NCBI GenBank assembly: GCA_038049695.1
Contig: CP142452.1
Span: forward strand, 50,364,501 to 50,428,500
Length of the DNA: 64,000 nucleotides
Source of the DNA: Cinnamomum chago
Taxonomy: Eukaryota > Streptophyta > Magnoliopsida > Laurales > Lauraceae
Reading direction: 5' to 3'
The notes under the pieces were generated by a model. That model made no database searches. It worked only from the letters and a program-made list of their open reading frames with translations, and was not told the origin of the DNA. The first letter of the stretch is position 1. The number at the start of each line of letters is the position of its first letter. The position numbers and the translations under genes are program-made. Below, one piece after another: positions 1 through 10,800 of this stretch.

Positions 1-269
1 TAGTAAAAAGCATAAATAGTGGAATCCGGTGGGGTGTTGGATACACAAGCCGGTAGTGGATGTAGGCACGTTGGCCGAACCACTATAAATATTGTGTTGT
101 GGTGATTGCAATGTGGTGTTTGTTTTTGTATTAGCTTCCGCATATTGTATGACAATTCATCACATGTGACTAGTTTAGTTTGAGAAATTAAAATTGGTCT
201 AAATTGGTCATAGTTGTAGCTCACCCTATTCACCCCCCCCTCTAGGGTTAGGATCCTCGTGGACTTTCA
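1..269 (+). mobile_element. Partial Sirevirus-like (Ty1/copia) LTR, 3' portion
   Basis: This stretch is the reverse complement of the left part of the LTR copies at 14322, 29518 and 42515. Shared landmarks are the phrase around CCACTACCGGCTTGTG, a C-run next to CTCTAGGGTTAGGATCC, and the terminal GGACTTTCA. It ends at 269 with CA, the expected LTR terminus. The bases that follow (ATTGGAAGG) do not continue into a primer binding site, so this is the end of a 3' LTR or of a solo LTR. The left part lies outside the window. Confidence 0.8.
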
Positions 270-558
270 ATTGGAAGGCCGTGGGGTTTTTCCAAACCCC
301 TCTCCCACTTGATTATTTAACACTAGGGTTTTGAAAAACACTTTTGATCGTTACTCAAACCTTGTTTAAATCTAGCAAACTTGGTTAACAATTTTCATGA
401 CTCAATTGCTTAAGTCATCTCAAAAAAATAACCTTTGCTTTAAAACATATTGAGTAAAGATCCTGGGACCAATGGGTTATGGGCCCACTAAGGTATCAAC
501 ATATTGGATTTTAAGTTGGCCTCTTATGGAAACTAAGGGTACCAAGGTAAACTAAACC
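270..558. other. Unassigned flank, probably copia leader DNA
   Basis: No coding signal. It is the left flank of the Ty3-type element inserted at 564 and was therefore continuous with the DNA after 5062 before that insertion. I recognise nothing specific in it. Confidence 0.4.
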
Positions 559-563
559 CTATC

Positions 564-3500
564 TGTGAGAACCCGACCCCTAATCTCTTGGATTAGTGTT
601 GTTTTATTTGTGGATTAGTTCTTTTAGTGGGATTAGTAGTTGTTGGGTTGAGTTTGTGAGCTAGAATGAGTTTTCTTCTAGTTTTGGGCTTTTGAGTGCT
701 TTGGTAGCTTGTGGGGCCCTTTGGGGGTTCCCTTTTCGGCTTTGCATTTTCTTGTGAGATTTTCCCGATTGGTTTCGTATCGTGTTTTTGGCCCGTTGCA
801 TTCATCTTGAGGAATCCTACAACTTTCATGTTGATCTCGTATCCATTTGAGAACCCGAAAACCGATTTCTTGGCCTTGAGGGCAAAACAGTCTTTTCACA
901 CCAAATCTGTACCCAAAACTCGATATTCTCGAAATTCGTGAAACATATACTTTTTGGAAACTAGATATTTCGACGATCATTTCTTCCTTCTTCGTCGAAT
1001 CCATCCGAGGTCCCGAATTAGATGATTTCAGCCACCCAAGTTCTTTAAGTTGTGGGACCCCTTCTCACTTGCTATAAGAGAACCCACCTCCCTTCTTCCC
1101 CATCTTCATTTCCAGCACAAATCAGCAACTATTGAGCCTAGGGTTCCTTGTGCTCTCTTCTTCTTCTTGCTTTTTTCATCTCCAAGCCACACCAATAGTC
1201 CACCAAACTCGAAATGGAGACCGTCTTCTTCTTCCTCATCTTACAAGCTTTCCATTGGTACCATTTGTGAAGAGAACCCTCCATCACAAGACTTCCCTTG
1301 AGCTTGTTCTTCTCATTTGAAGGTCATCCAAGTAAGTGATTCTTCCCATCTTCTAGAATTGTGATCTACTAGCCTTAGAGAAGCTCCACCTTGATTATTG
1401 AAAGGTTTCATTGTCATTTCATTGTTTAACCCATTTTAGGGTTGTTTTGGGGGTTTTTGTAGAGATTGTGGATCTTGAGCTTGAGAGGTGATTAGGAGCT
1501 TGATTTGCTTGATTAGAGTCAAAGGCAAGTGGTTGATTGGATCGTTTTGATTATTAACATGTTTTGGTGAAAATCTTGATTTCATTGATGGTTTTGGTAA
1601 TTTTAATAGTTGTTTTTGATATGATAAATATTGATTATGAGATGTGCTTATTGATGAGTTATTCTTTCTTGTTAAGCTCTTGAAAGTGCATGCATCCTAT
1701 TGTCAAAATTTCAAATGGTTTCACATGAATGAGTTTTCTCCACTTTGAGTTTTATTGTGGATGGAATGGATGGATAGGATGGAAATGGAGGAACTTGGAA
1801 TGAGGAGCTCTTTAGCTCATTTTAATGTCTTGGAAACATGTGATTAAGTTCCCTTGTTTATAGTTTTATGTGATTGATTATATGTTGGAAGGAAAGGAAA
1901 GAAAAATGAAGAAAATCCAAGTCCCGGACCTGCACTGCGCCCAGGACCGATCGATCGGACGTGCAGACCGATCGATCGGTCTGTCAGTAACTGTAAGGGT
2001 TTTTGGATCGATCGGTGGACTCAGTTTGAGTCCGGTGGATTTTGAGAATTTTATTTTTTTTCCTTAGAGCTAGGTGGGACCTTGGCTACCCTTTTTGGAC
2101 TAATTGGACTATGGGTGAGATGTCTTGTGCCGACGCTTCTCACGGTTAATTTAGTGGCATCGAAGTTCAATCCGTTTCAATCTTGAATGGGATGGAATGA
2201 CGCGATAACTCCTTTATATCCAAATATAAGTCTTTTGCCTTGGTTATCGCGAATTCCATTCCTTTCGATGACTGAATAGGTTGGTCGATGTTTCCGAATT
2301 AACGTCATGCCTAGGATGGACCGTCTATAACCTTGATTTTTCCTAGTATGAAATCTAGTACTACCCACAAGCTCATTTTAAGTTGTGAAAATAGTAAAAG
2401 TGCATGAGGAGCCCGGAATGTCTTCAAACTCAAGGAGTACCAAGTAATTATCATAATCGACATACGGGACCCCTATTCACTTAAGTAGATCTTGCAATCA
2501 ATATTTTTCCCGAAATGGTATAGTGCATTATATTTCCTCATTTCCCGAGATTTGCATCACATGATATGAAATGAAAGTGTGCCCTTGAGCACCCCGTTTT
2601 ACCCGTTTATTTATTGTACTTGATTTACTTGTTTCCCCGAAAGCATTGGAGTTACTTTAGTAACAATTATTGTCCCGAAATGTATTGCCCGATATGATAT
2701 GACAGTGTGCCCTTGAGCACCCCCGTTTACCCGTTTATTTACGTGCCCTTGAGCACCCCCGTTTTACCCGTTTATTACTGTACTTGATTACTTGCATATG
2801 TCTCGATTGGTTTTAACCTATGAGTCGGCATCACTAAGCTTGGATACCTTGTCAGTCTGATCCACTGACTTGGAGATCCCTCTCCCGTCCCGCCAGCTGC
2901 AGTTTGGATCCCGATACCCGGTTATTGCCGTGGTCCCGTCCCGATACCCGGTTCGCTACCGTGGTCCCGTTCCCGTATATTTATTATTGTATATGATTTA
3001 CGTTGAGTCTCCTCACCTTGTGTGACTGAGACCAACGTCCCGCTCTTGTCACTTCGGTGATAGAGGACTTAGCTTCTTGTGATTGCCATCTTGCCAGTTC
3101 CCGATTCCTTGGACACCCGACATGGTTTATATTGCTTACTTGTTTTCAGTTAAATGATTCATTGCTTTTATGAAAGTTGTTATTTAGATAAGTGTTAATG
3201 CTCTCCATTGTAAATTCAGTCACTATTATATTGTTTTATGTCCTTTGTACACGCACATGTTTTACATGAATATCGGTTGGGTGAATACCCGTGCTTTTAC
3301 ATATGTTTCTAACGATCGATGGCTTTTGCTAGATTTATATGATTTCACATGTCTTAAACGAAAACCCGAATTGTTAAATAGCCGTGCTTTGTTTTAAATG
3401 ACATTTGACTTGTGAGATTCCCATGTTTATACACGTTTTAAACGATTACCCGATTTGTCAATATCCATGGTTTGAAATATATTTTTGATGACACATGTTT

Positions 3501-4530
3501 TGCCAGATTCCTATGTTTATACCTATTCTACATGATACCCGATTTGTTTAAATATCCATATCTTGGAATAGGTTTAAACGAACATTAGTCTTGTCAGATT
3601 TCTTGGGTTACACTTGTTTTAAATGAACACCCGGTTTGTTAAATATCCGTATTTTCACATATGTTTCAAAGGGACATTGGTTTTTGCTAGACTGCTATGA
3701 ATACCTGGTTTGTTGTATACTTGTGTTTGTACTTAAGTTTCAAATGAACGTTGTTTTGCCATACCGCTATATTTATACATGTTTTAGACGAATACCCGAT
3801 TGTCAAATATCTATGAATGTAGATGATGTAAATGAATACATGTTTTATTAGATGTTCATGTTTTACCCGTGCTTGAAATGAATACAAGTTTTCCCCGAGA
3901 TTCCCGACTTTGCACCCGTTTAATTATATGCAGTACTTGATCGATTAGCATGATTTATTATATGTTTTACTCTTTAGTATATTTGTGATCTTTTCATCCA
4001 CCTGCCAGACCGTCGTGTCTGACCCACTACTTTTGGTACTCAGGTTCAGATTTATTCGCCCCGAGTTGAGTGTTTTGTTGGCTTTGGAGCCATGCCTTGC
4101 AGGTTGTTTTGTCGGCTATGTCATGTAGACATTGAGTCTGACATCGGAGCTCCGTCACATTTGGGTAGTAGTTTATAGCTTATTGTTGTATGGCTTTTAT
4201 TAGCCTTTTTCTTGGGATTCTTAATTAATGTACATTGATAATTGTAACTTGAACATATTCGGGAATGTAATATCCTGTTACTGACAGCTCTGTAATTTAT
4301 TGTGATGTTTACTCCAGTCTGGTATGATTCTTGATATAATAGCTATGGGCTAAAGGTTGAGTGCGACGCGGAATCCGATGGCCACGGACTTCGGGTCGCA
4401 ACGCCACAAATGCTTCCGCAAAATATTCAGAATGTGTTGTCTTCACACACGCGGATCTTGGGAGAAGTAAAAATACATTTATCCTTAATCCCATCTCCCG
4501 CCCCCGAGGTTCTGGTTCGGGGGCGTGACA
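564..4530 (+). repeat. 5' LTR of the Ty3-type element (copy A)
   Basis: This is a 3967 bp LTR bounded by TG and CA. Much of it matches the solo LTR at 21276-25516 and, reversed, the one at 53806-56762. Landmarks are the repeated phrase around CCCGATACCCGGTT (~2900-2970) and a degenerate array of Y-rich segments with ATGTTTTA-like words between about 3220 and 3900. A cluster of CCGATCGATCGG palindromes lies at 1947-2015. Confidence 0.85.
1947..2015. repeat. Cluster of GATCGATC palindromes in LTR copy A
   Basis: Two perfect 12 bp palindromes, CCGATCGATCGG, sit at 1947-1958 and 1968-1979. A third site, GATCGATCGG, lies at 2006-2015. The centre is ATCGAT. The homologous position in sister LTRs holds different palindromes (see 23028, 18738 and 55464). 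No function is known to me; candidates are binding sites for a dimeric protein or self-pairing RNA loops. Confidence 0.85.
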
Positions 4531-4533
4531 GAC

Positions 4534-4545
4534 TGGTATCAGAGC
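4534..4545 (+). promoter_or_regulatory. Primer binding site (initiator Met-tRNA)
   Basis: TGGTATCAGAGC lies 3 bases downstream of the LTR end (CGTGACA, 4530). This is the common plant LTR-retrotransposon primer site, complementary to the 3' end of initiator Met-tRNA. It sets the orientation of the element as plus. Confidence 0.85.
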
Positions 4546-5062
4546 GGGCAGGTTTCTAGGAAATAAAACACTCTAGGAACCTTAAGACGTGTGGTGAGGA
4601 CTCGTTTTCTTTTCTTTAGTTGTTGTTTTTGTGAGTTTGTGCCTGTTTTTCTTCTAGTGGGGGAGACTATTTTTGTCTCCTTTTTCTTGTCCTTGTTTTT
4701 AGTGAATTTGGGGGACCAAATTCTTTCTAGTGGGGGAGAATTTAGTGTCTCCGCACCCACATTTAGTTCCTTTTCTTTGTTTTCGCGCCAGAGAGTCAGA
4801 GTTTATGGACCTAGCAGGTGTTTCTCGAAGGACTTTGGCAGAATTTTCTCGAAGGACTTGATATAATAGCTATGGGCTAAAGGTTGAGTGCGACGCGGAA
4901 TCCGATGGCCACGGACTTCGGGTCGCAACGCCACAAATGCTTCCGCAAAATATTCAGAATGTGTTGTCTTCACACACGCGGATCTTGGGAGAAGTAAAAA
5001 TACATTTATCCTTAATCCCATCTCCCGCCCCCGAGGTTCTGGTTCGGGGGCGTGACACTATC

Positions 5063-6080
5063 CAATTTTAAACCTTAGACAAATAGAAGGTGCTGGTCTA
5101 AGAGCCGTTTAAAAACAATTTGCCAATTAAAACCAATCCAATATAGAAAGATGCCAATTTTAAGACCTAGTGGTGGCCATGTTTCTAGGTGATAAACATA
5201 GCAATTATATAAAGCATTAAACATGCATTCCATATATAAAAGCTAATTAAAGAAAGCAATCCTTGATGGCTCCCTGCTCTTCAGACTTCAAATCCTTTTC
5301 CAATTAGGAAACTTGGTAAAGAGTCCTTCCCGCACTAGGAAACCTCCATTGCCTCCATCACCATGGGACCCGGTTTGTTGCAACCTTCCTTGCTTGAAAC
5401 TTTCCTTTTGTTGCTTGTTACAATAAATCAAATTTATACAAGCAACTCAATGAAAAACAAAAACCCAAAATTACATTGGAGATTCCTATGCTTTTCAAGA
5501 AAGCTTACATCAAGACTAATTGAAATAAAGACAAGGAAATAATTACAACTTCCTATGATTGCTATCCGCGCAATCGTACATATTTCAACTAATAAAATCA
5601 CATCCAAATCCACACAAACATGCGAACCATCAAGGATGCAATATATGGCTGCAAACAAAGAGGTTAATTCATGCAATTGTGCTTGGAACAGCACTATTCA
5701 TCATCTTGAAAAAATCTGCACACTACTAAATAAATTCCAGCATCATAGAACAGATTTCTGCACACTGTTTTTCAAATCCAACAGCCCAGAATTTTGTTCT
5801 GCACACTGGATTTTCAATTCCAGTAGCCCAGAATTTTTTCTGCACACTGAATCAGCCCAGAATATTTTTTCTGCACACTGCTAAAACAATTCCAGCAACC
5901 TAGAATAGATTTCTGCACTACTAATGTGCAGAAATCTGCACTTTGAAATTCCTGCACTAGAACTCATGCAATTCCAGCAGCATAAAAGAAAACTCTGCAC
6001 TCCTAATAGGCAGCCACCATGCCCTTAATAATTCTAGGAATGTAAAAAACACAACATGGGATCATGATCTCACATGGTTA
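5063..6080 (-). other. Leader-like DNA of a reverse-strand copia element
   Basis: No ORF with coding character. The stretch 5700-6000 repeats words such as CTGCACACT and CCAGCA. It ends at a primer-binding-site-like sequence next to the LTR at 6095, so it is probably the untranslated leader of a copia element read on the minus strand. The leader beside the LTR at 58754 has a similar layout. Confidence 0.4.
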
Positions 6081-6093
6081 GTCTCTGATACCA
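6081..6093 (-). promoter_or_regulatory. Primer-binding-site-like sequence (minus strand)
   Basis: GTCTCTGATACCA reads TGGTATCAGAGAC on the minus strand and ends two bases before the LTR that starts TGAAAGATAATG at 6095. It matches the initiator-Met-tRNA primer site apart from the outermost bases. Confidence 0.6.
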
Positions 6094-6094
6094 T

Positions 6095-8089
6095 TGAAAG
6101 ATAATGCATATCAGGTCTGGAAAGAGATATACATGGCTGATTTGTGCTAAACCAGAGTTTTAAAAACTTAAAAACAGATTTGAAATCAGCCATTAAACCA
6201 TGCATTAAAACCCATGAAATCATGACCAACATGTTCCTAAATCAAGGAGTAGATAGTAATCTATTACCTTGATGATTTGTGTGCTCTGAAACTTTGAAAA
6301 GAGAAGCTTTAAGGCTCTGAAATCCTCCTGCAATCTACAACCCAGGTGCAGGAATTTGTGCAGAATTTCTTCCTATGGTCTTCTCTCCTATTCCACTCCC
6401 AAATCTAATTGGTGATGATGGTGGGATCAAAGTATGGAATCCAAAGAAGGGTTTCTGAATCTCTCTTTGTGGAGAAGGACGTTGCTGATCTTCTCTCTCC
6501 TAAGATGAAGGAGAAGGCAGCCAACAAGAGGGCTGGGCGTGAATGGTGTTCTGTTCAAAGTGGACGGCCAAGGGGTTTTATATAGTCATGCACGTCCACT
6601 AGGGTATTCCTCTTTCTATTAGTACTCATGTGTTGCACGCCCAAGGTAGTTTCCTTCTTATAAAGAGTGTACATTCCTATTTCTAATAGGAAACACCTTT
6701 CCATAAAAATTAGTAACTAGTCTCCTTAGTTGTGCAACACTTACTAAATTAGGAAACTAAAATTAGTAACCTTTAATGAGAGGAATTCTTACCCAAAGAG
6801 GAGTCTTGCCTTCCAAGTAAAGATGCCTAATCAAACTTGGAAACCTCACTCATGTGACCCCACTTATGGCTGGCCCACAATATTAGCTAAACACACCATG
6901 GCCCACAAGACAATAATTTAGCTAGAGTTAAATTCATGTATGCCTCATAGAGCCTATTAGAATTAAACTCAAAATTATTATTATTCCACAAAATTAATTC
7001 AACCACAAATCTTCCAATTAGGAAACCATGCCAATATAGGAAAGCGGCTAGAAGAGGGACCAAAAGACATATTTGCCCATGGCTCCTAAAATGACCAAAA
7101 TGTCCATGCTAACCCCATAGCAACATTAAGATCATTTTAACCCTAACTCATTCCACTAAAGAGTTATGGTTGCACTCCAGGGACAAATATTAAATGCACA
7201 ATAAGCTCGTCATAAAATGACGATTGTCTTTGACCTACCAAGTACAATGACCACAATGCCCCTCTATGTAACATCCATAATCAAGTAGGTTAACCGATGT
7301 ACTATCTACCTTCTCGATTACGTCTTAACCTTAGAACTTCATACCCTTGACCTAATCATCATCCGGATATCATTCTCTTGATCCAGGGAGCGACCCACAA
7401 GTTCAATATCCATATGGAACATCCATATACTAAGATCTTAGATTATGATGATTAATCGGATAATTCTAAGGGGACGATCATTCCATCTCCCGATGGCATA
7501 GATTCCATATTGCATTTGCACGTCCCAACTAATCAAGCCCGAGCACCCAAAACACAGAGCTGTTGACCCATGTACAGGATCTCACCCACAGTGAATTAAA
7601 GCACAAGAACTTGACTTCGTGAGTTCATCCACAAATGCTCAAGATTAAGAGCACCGGTCACTCAGTAGCAAGAGGTGATTTGATCTTTCTCTGTGATAGT
7701 ACTATTTTAGAGATCACACCTACAGATGGTCCGGTTCAATGCATGACACATGCACCAATGAGATAAATCCGGGAAAGACCTCCCGTGACTAAGGTAAGTC
7801 ACCCTGAACATAGGAGAGTTTCTCATTATAACTTATACCAAGATGAAGTGCCCAACTCCACCTTTCAGTTATGAACATATTAGTTGTTTCCAGTATCCAT
7901 GACTCAGACCTTTCTGTGTGCAGCCACTGCACACCTAAGTCATTTACTTGAAAACAATGGGCCTTATACAACCATACATATACACAAGTAATAAGAGAAA
8001 GATGTCATTCCATTAAATAACCAATAAATATCCAGTTACAGAGATGAAAGTGCAGTCAGTGGGCTTTAGGGCATACACCAATCCCAACA
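6095..8089 (-). repeat. Ty1/copia LTR (1995 bp)
   Basis: Bounded by TGAAAGATAATG on the left and CCAATCCCAACA on the right. The bases after 8089 (ATCTCCCACTTGC) read GCAAGTGGGAGAT on the minus strand, a typical copia polypurine tract, so this LTR is the 3' LTR of the reverse-strand remnant at 8220-9527. The text around 6530-6600 (GGACGGCCAAGGGG, then TATATAG) resembles the LTRs at 37723 and 58754, so the families are related. The 60 aa ORF inside it is not a gene. Confidence 0.75.
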
Positions 8090-8102
8090 ATCTCCCACTT
8101 GC
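8090..8102 (-). promoter_or_regulatory. Polypurine tract of the copia element
   Basis: ATCTCCCACTTGC reads GCAAGTGGGAGAT on the minus strand, immediately upstream of the 3' LTR. The same tract lies beside the other copia LTR at 39487. Confidence 0.7.
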
Positions 8103-8129
8103 ACTAAAGATCACTACGACCTAACCTAA

Positions 8130-9527
8130 CTCCCATAGACTCAATATGTGAAGAAAACACTTTCTCAGTAAGAGTCTTAGTAAATGGGTCAGCTAAGTTA
8201 TCTGCTGAGGCAATCTGCTCTACCAGCTAAGAATGTACTGCTTCCATGGTATAGCCCCTCCTGATTGAGTAAAGACGTATCCCGAGGTAGACTTTCTGCT
8301 ATCTACATCCGTCTGGAAATCAGAATCTGTATACGCCTGTGGCGTTAGATCATCTGCTTGGTAGGTTAGCATATAATCTTTCGTTCTCCGAAGATACTTG
8401 AATATATGCTTAACTGCTGTCCAGTGCATTGGTCCAGGGTTTGACTGATATCTACTAACCATGCCAACGGCAAAGCAGATATCTGGTCTAGTACACAACA
8501 TTGCATACATGAGGCTTCCAACAGCTGAAGCATATGGTACTCTCCTCATGCTTTCTATCTCCTCGGGTGTCTTCGGACATTGATTCCGAGATAGTGGTAC
8601 TCCATGTCCAGAAGGTAGCAAGCCCTTCTTGGAGTCATGCATGTTATACTTGACCAATATCTTCTCAATATACGAAGATTGTGATAAGGCTAACATCTTG
8701 TTCTTGCGATCTCGCATAAGCTTGATCCCTAAGACATAGCTTGCCTCACCTAAATCCTTCATCTGAAATTGAGATGATAACCAAACCTTTGTAGACGACA
8801 TCATGCCAACATCATTTCCAATGAGTAATATGTCATCCACATACAGGACTAAAAATGCAACTGCGTTTCCACTCCCTTTCTTATACACGCATGGTTCATC
8901 AATGTTTTGATCACAGCCAAAGGACTTGACTGCCTGATTAAACTTGATGTTCCATGCCCTAGATGCTTGCTTAAGTCCATAAATGGACTTCTTAAGCTTA
9001 CAGACCATGTTCTCTTGGCCACTAGCAATGAATCCCTCTGGTTGCATCATATAGATGCATTCGTCAAGACTTCCATTAAGGAAAGCTGTCTTGACATCCA
9101 TCTGCCATATCTCGTAGTCATAATGACATGCAATGGCTAAGAGAATCCTAATGGATTTAAGCATAGCCACTGGTGAAAAGGTTTCCTCATAATCGATACC
9201 CTCTTTCTGAGTATATCCTTTCGCCACCAGTCTTGCTTTGAGGGTTTCAACCTTCCCATCCACTCCTCTCTTTCTCTTGTAGATCCACTTGCACCCTATG
9301 GGTTTGATCCCTTCAGGTGCATCCACAAGTTCCCAGACTTGATTGGAATACAGAGAATCCAATTCAGATTTCATCGCTTGCTGCCACATGTCAGCATCTA
9401 TATCCGTTACTGCTTCATCGTAACTAGTAGGATCCTCAACCAAATCCTCGGAGTCTGTCATAAAAGACACTCCTAGGTATCTATCTGGTGGTCTAGAAAT
9501 TCTCCCACTACGACGAGGCTCCGGAAA
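8130..9527 (-). pseudogene. Ty1/copia reverse transcriptase / RNase H remnant (fossil)
   Basis: The minus strand encodes a copia RVT_2 reverse transcriptase. Visible blocks are [48 protein letters not shown] and the catalytic-type LYVDDILL. They are followed by the YASAVGSLMYAM...RPDI and SGYVF blocks leading into RNase H, and near 8160-8200 by words of the RNase H tail (ASADNLADPFTK). No gag or integrase is attached, and the 5' end runs into the Sirevirus LTR at about 9527. It is broken. It belongs to the same general copia group as the element at 37723-60328. Confidence 0.85.
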
Positions 9528-10140
9528 TGGTCTCAAAAGTTCATCAATCAAGGCTCTAGAAAGATGGGAAAAGAATGGACTTTAAACCAAAAAACAGTCC
9601 AACGGCTAGTCCCCGGTCGACCTGGAAACAGGGCCTGGTCGACCGGGTACGCACAACGGCTATATTTCTGACCGTTGGTGCTTCAGGAACCCTGTCGGCC
9701 TGCAGTGTGGCGTGTCGACCGGGTCCCCTGGGCCGGTCGACCGGCCACACTGCAGGTCGACCCCCTGGGACCAAAATTCCCATAATTGCATATTTTCAAA
9801 GTATTTCTTTGTGGGGATTTTTAGGCCACTAAACCAAGCTTGGAAACATATTTTAAATCAAACTAAGTGGTTTAAAAACATGAAACATAAAAAGACTAAA
9901 ATGATTCAAAACTTTTAAAACCAAAGGCTTGCTTGATTTCTAAAACTTTCTTTTCTAAAACAAATGCATCCAAGTTTTAAAAACAAATCATGCATAAATC
10001 AATACATTTACAAATCTTAAAAGCAATGCATGTATAAAACAAGATTTCAAGTTTTTATAAATCAATGCATAAGTGTGTAAATCAAATGATGCTAATATGA
10101 TAATGCATCCATCAAATTGCAATATACAAAATTCCTAACA
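9527..10140 (-). repeat. Partial 3' LTR of the Sirevirus-like element
   Basis: Matches 15291-15876 nearly base for base, from AATGGTCTCAAAAG to CAATATACAAAATTCCTAACA. On the minus strand it starts TGTTAGGAATTTTG. It carries GGTCGACC palindromes between 9613 and 9762. Confidence 0.85.
9613..9762. repeat. Cluster of GGTCGACC palindromes in Sirevirus-like LTR
   Basis: GGTCGACC occurs at 9615-9622, 9637-9644 and 9755-9762, and the 12 bp CCGGTCGACCGG at 9733-9744. A related GTCGACCGGG site lies near 9714. They are embedded in sequence that is otherwise not repetitive. Clustered LTR palindromes are a described property of Sireviruses. Confidence 0.85.
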
Positions 10141-10800
10141 ATCTCCCCCTTTGCAATTTGATGGCAACTTACTCATCATTGAATTAACACACCAAGTCTT
10201 CAGCTCCCCCTAAGCTGGACAAGTCTTGAAATCTTCTTGGATGCTCCTTCTCTTAGCTTGGGCTCTTGGGCTCTTTTCTTCATTCTTCTTGATGCTTGGT
10301 GCTTGATCAAACTTCAAGCTTTCTTTTCATCTTCCTCTCTATGGCCAAGCATCTTCTTTAGCTCCAAGCTTTCTTTCTTCTATTAGCTCTCCCCCTTTGA
10401 CCATGCCTCTCTCCCCCTTTGGCAAGATATGCATTCTCTCCCCTCATCATTGAATTAACACACCAAGTCTTCAGCTCCCCCTAAGCTGGAAAGTCTTGAA
10501 ATCTTCTTGGATGCTCCTTCTCTTAGCTTGGGCTCTTGGGCTCTTTTCTTCATTCTTCTTGATGCTTGGTGCTTGAGCAAACTTCAAGCTTTCTTTTCAT
10601 CTTCCTCTCTATGGCCAAGCATCTTCTTTAGCTCCAAGCTTTCTTTCTTCTATTAGCTCTCTCCCTTTGACCATGCCTCTCTCCCCCTTTGGCAAGATAT
10701 GCATTCTCTCCCCCTGTAGAAGATCATACAATATCTCCCCTTAGGAAGCTTGGACAATCTCTTCCCCTTTTGAGAACTAGAATGCTCTCTCCCCCTTTGA
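10141..10800 (-). repeat. Multiple polypurine-tract-like motifs and a 271 bp tandem duplication
   Basis: Next to the 3' LTR, ATCTCCCCCTTTG reads CAAAGGGGGAGAT on the minus strand, the primary polypurine tract. Variants of CTCTCCCCCTTTG then recur many times up to about 10800. Multiple polypurine tracts upstream of the 3' LTR are known for Sireviruses. Segment 10172-10442 is also tandemly duplicated as 10443-10713 with very few differences (starting CTCATCATTGAATTAACACACC). Confidence 0.85.

Larger units (their letters stand above)
564..5057 (+). mobile_element. Coding-free Ty3/gypsy element, probably Tekay/Del lineage, with ~4 kb LTR
   Basis: The element starts TGTGAGAACCCGACCCC and ends GGGGGCGTGACA. 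It is flanked by the 5 bp TSD CTATC (559-563 and 5058-5062). Its parts are a full LTR (564-4530), a primer binding site, a leader of about 325 bp and a second, partial LTR copy ending at 5057. No gag or pol is present, so it is broken. The ~200 bp that can be compared between the two LTR copies (4331-4530 and 4858-5057) look identical, which suggests a recent origin. Lineage is inferred from the very long LTR and its termini, not from a protein. Short ORFs read across it are shadows. Confidence 0.85.

Noticed and set aside
4534-4545. tRNA gene suggested by similarity to initiator Met-tRNA
   Set aside because: Only the 12-13 bases complementary to the tRNA 3' end are present; these are primer binding sites (also at 14307 and 58740).
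4309-5021. Two identical short minus-strand ORFs (in 4309-4494 and 4803-5021)
   Set aside because: They are antisense readings of the duplicated LTR tail and have no independent support.
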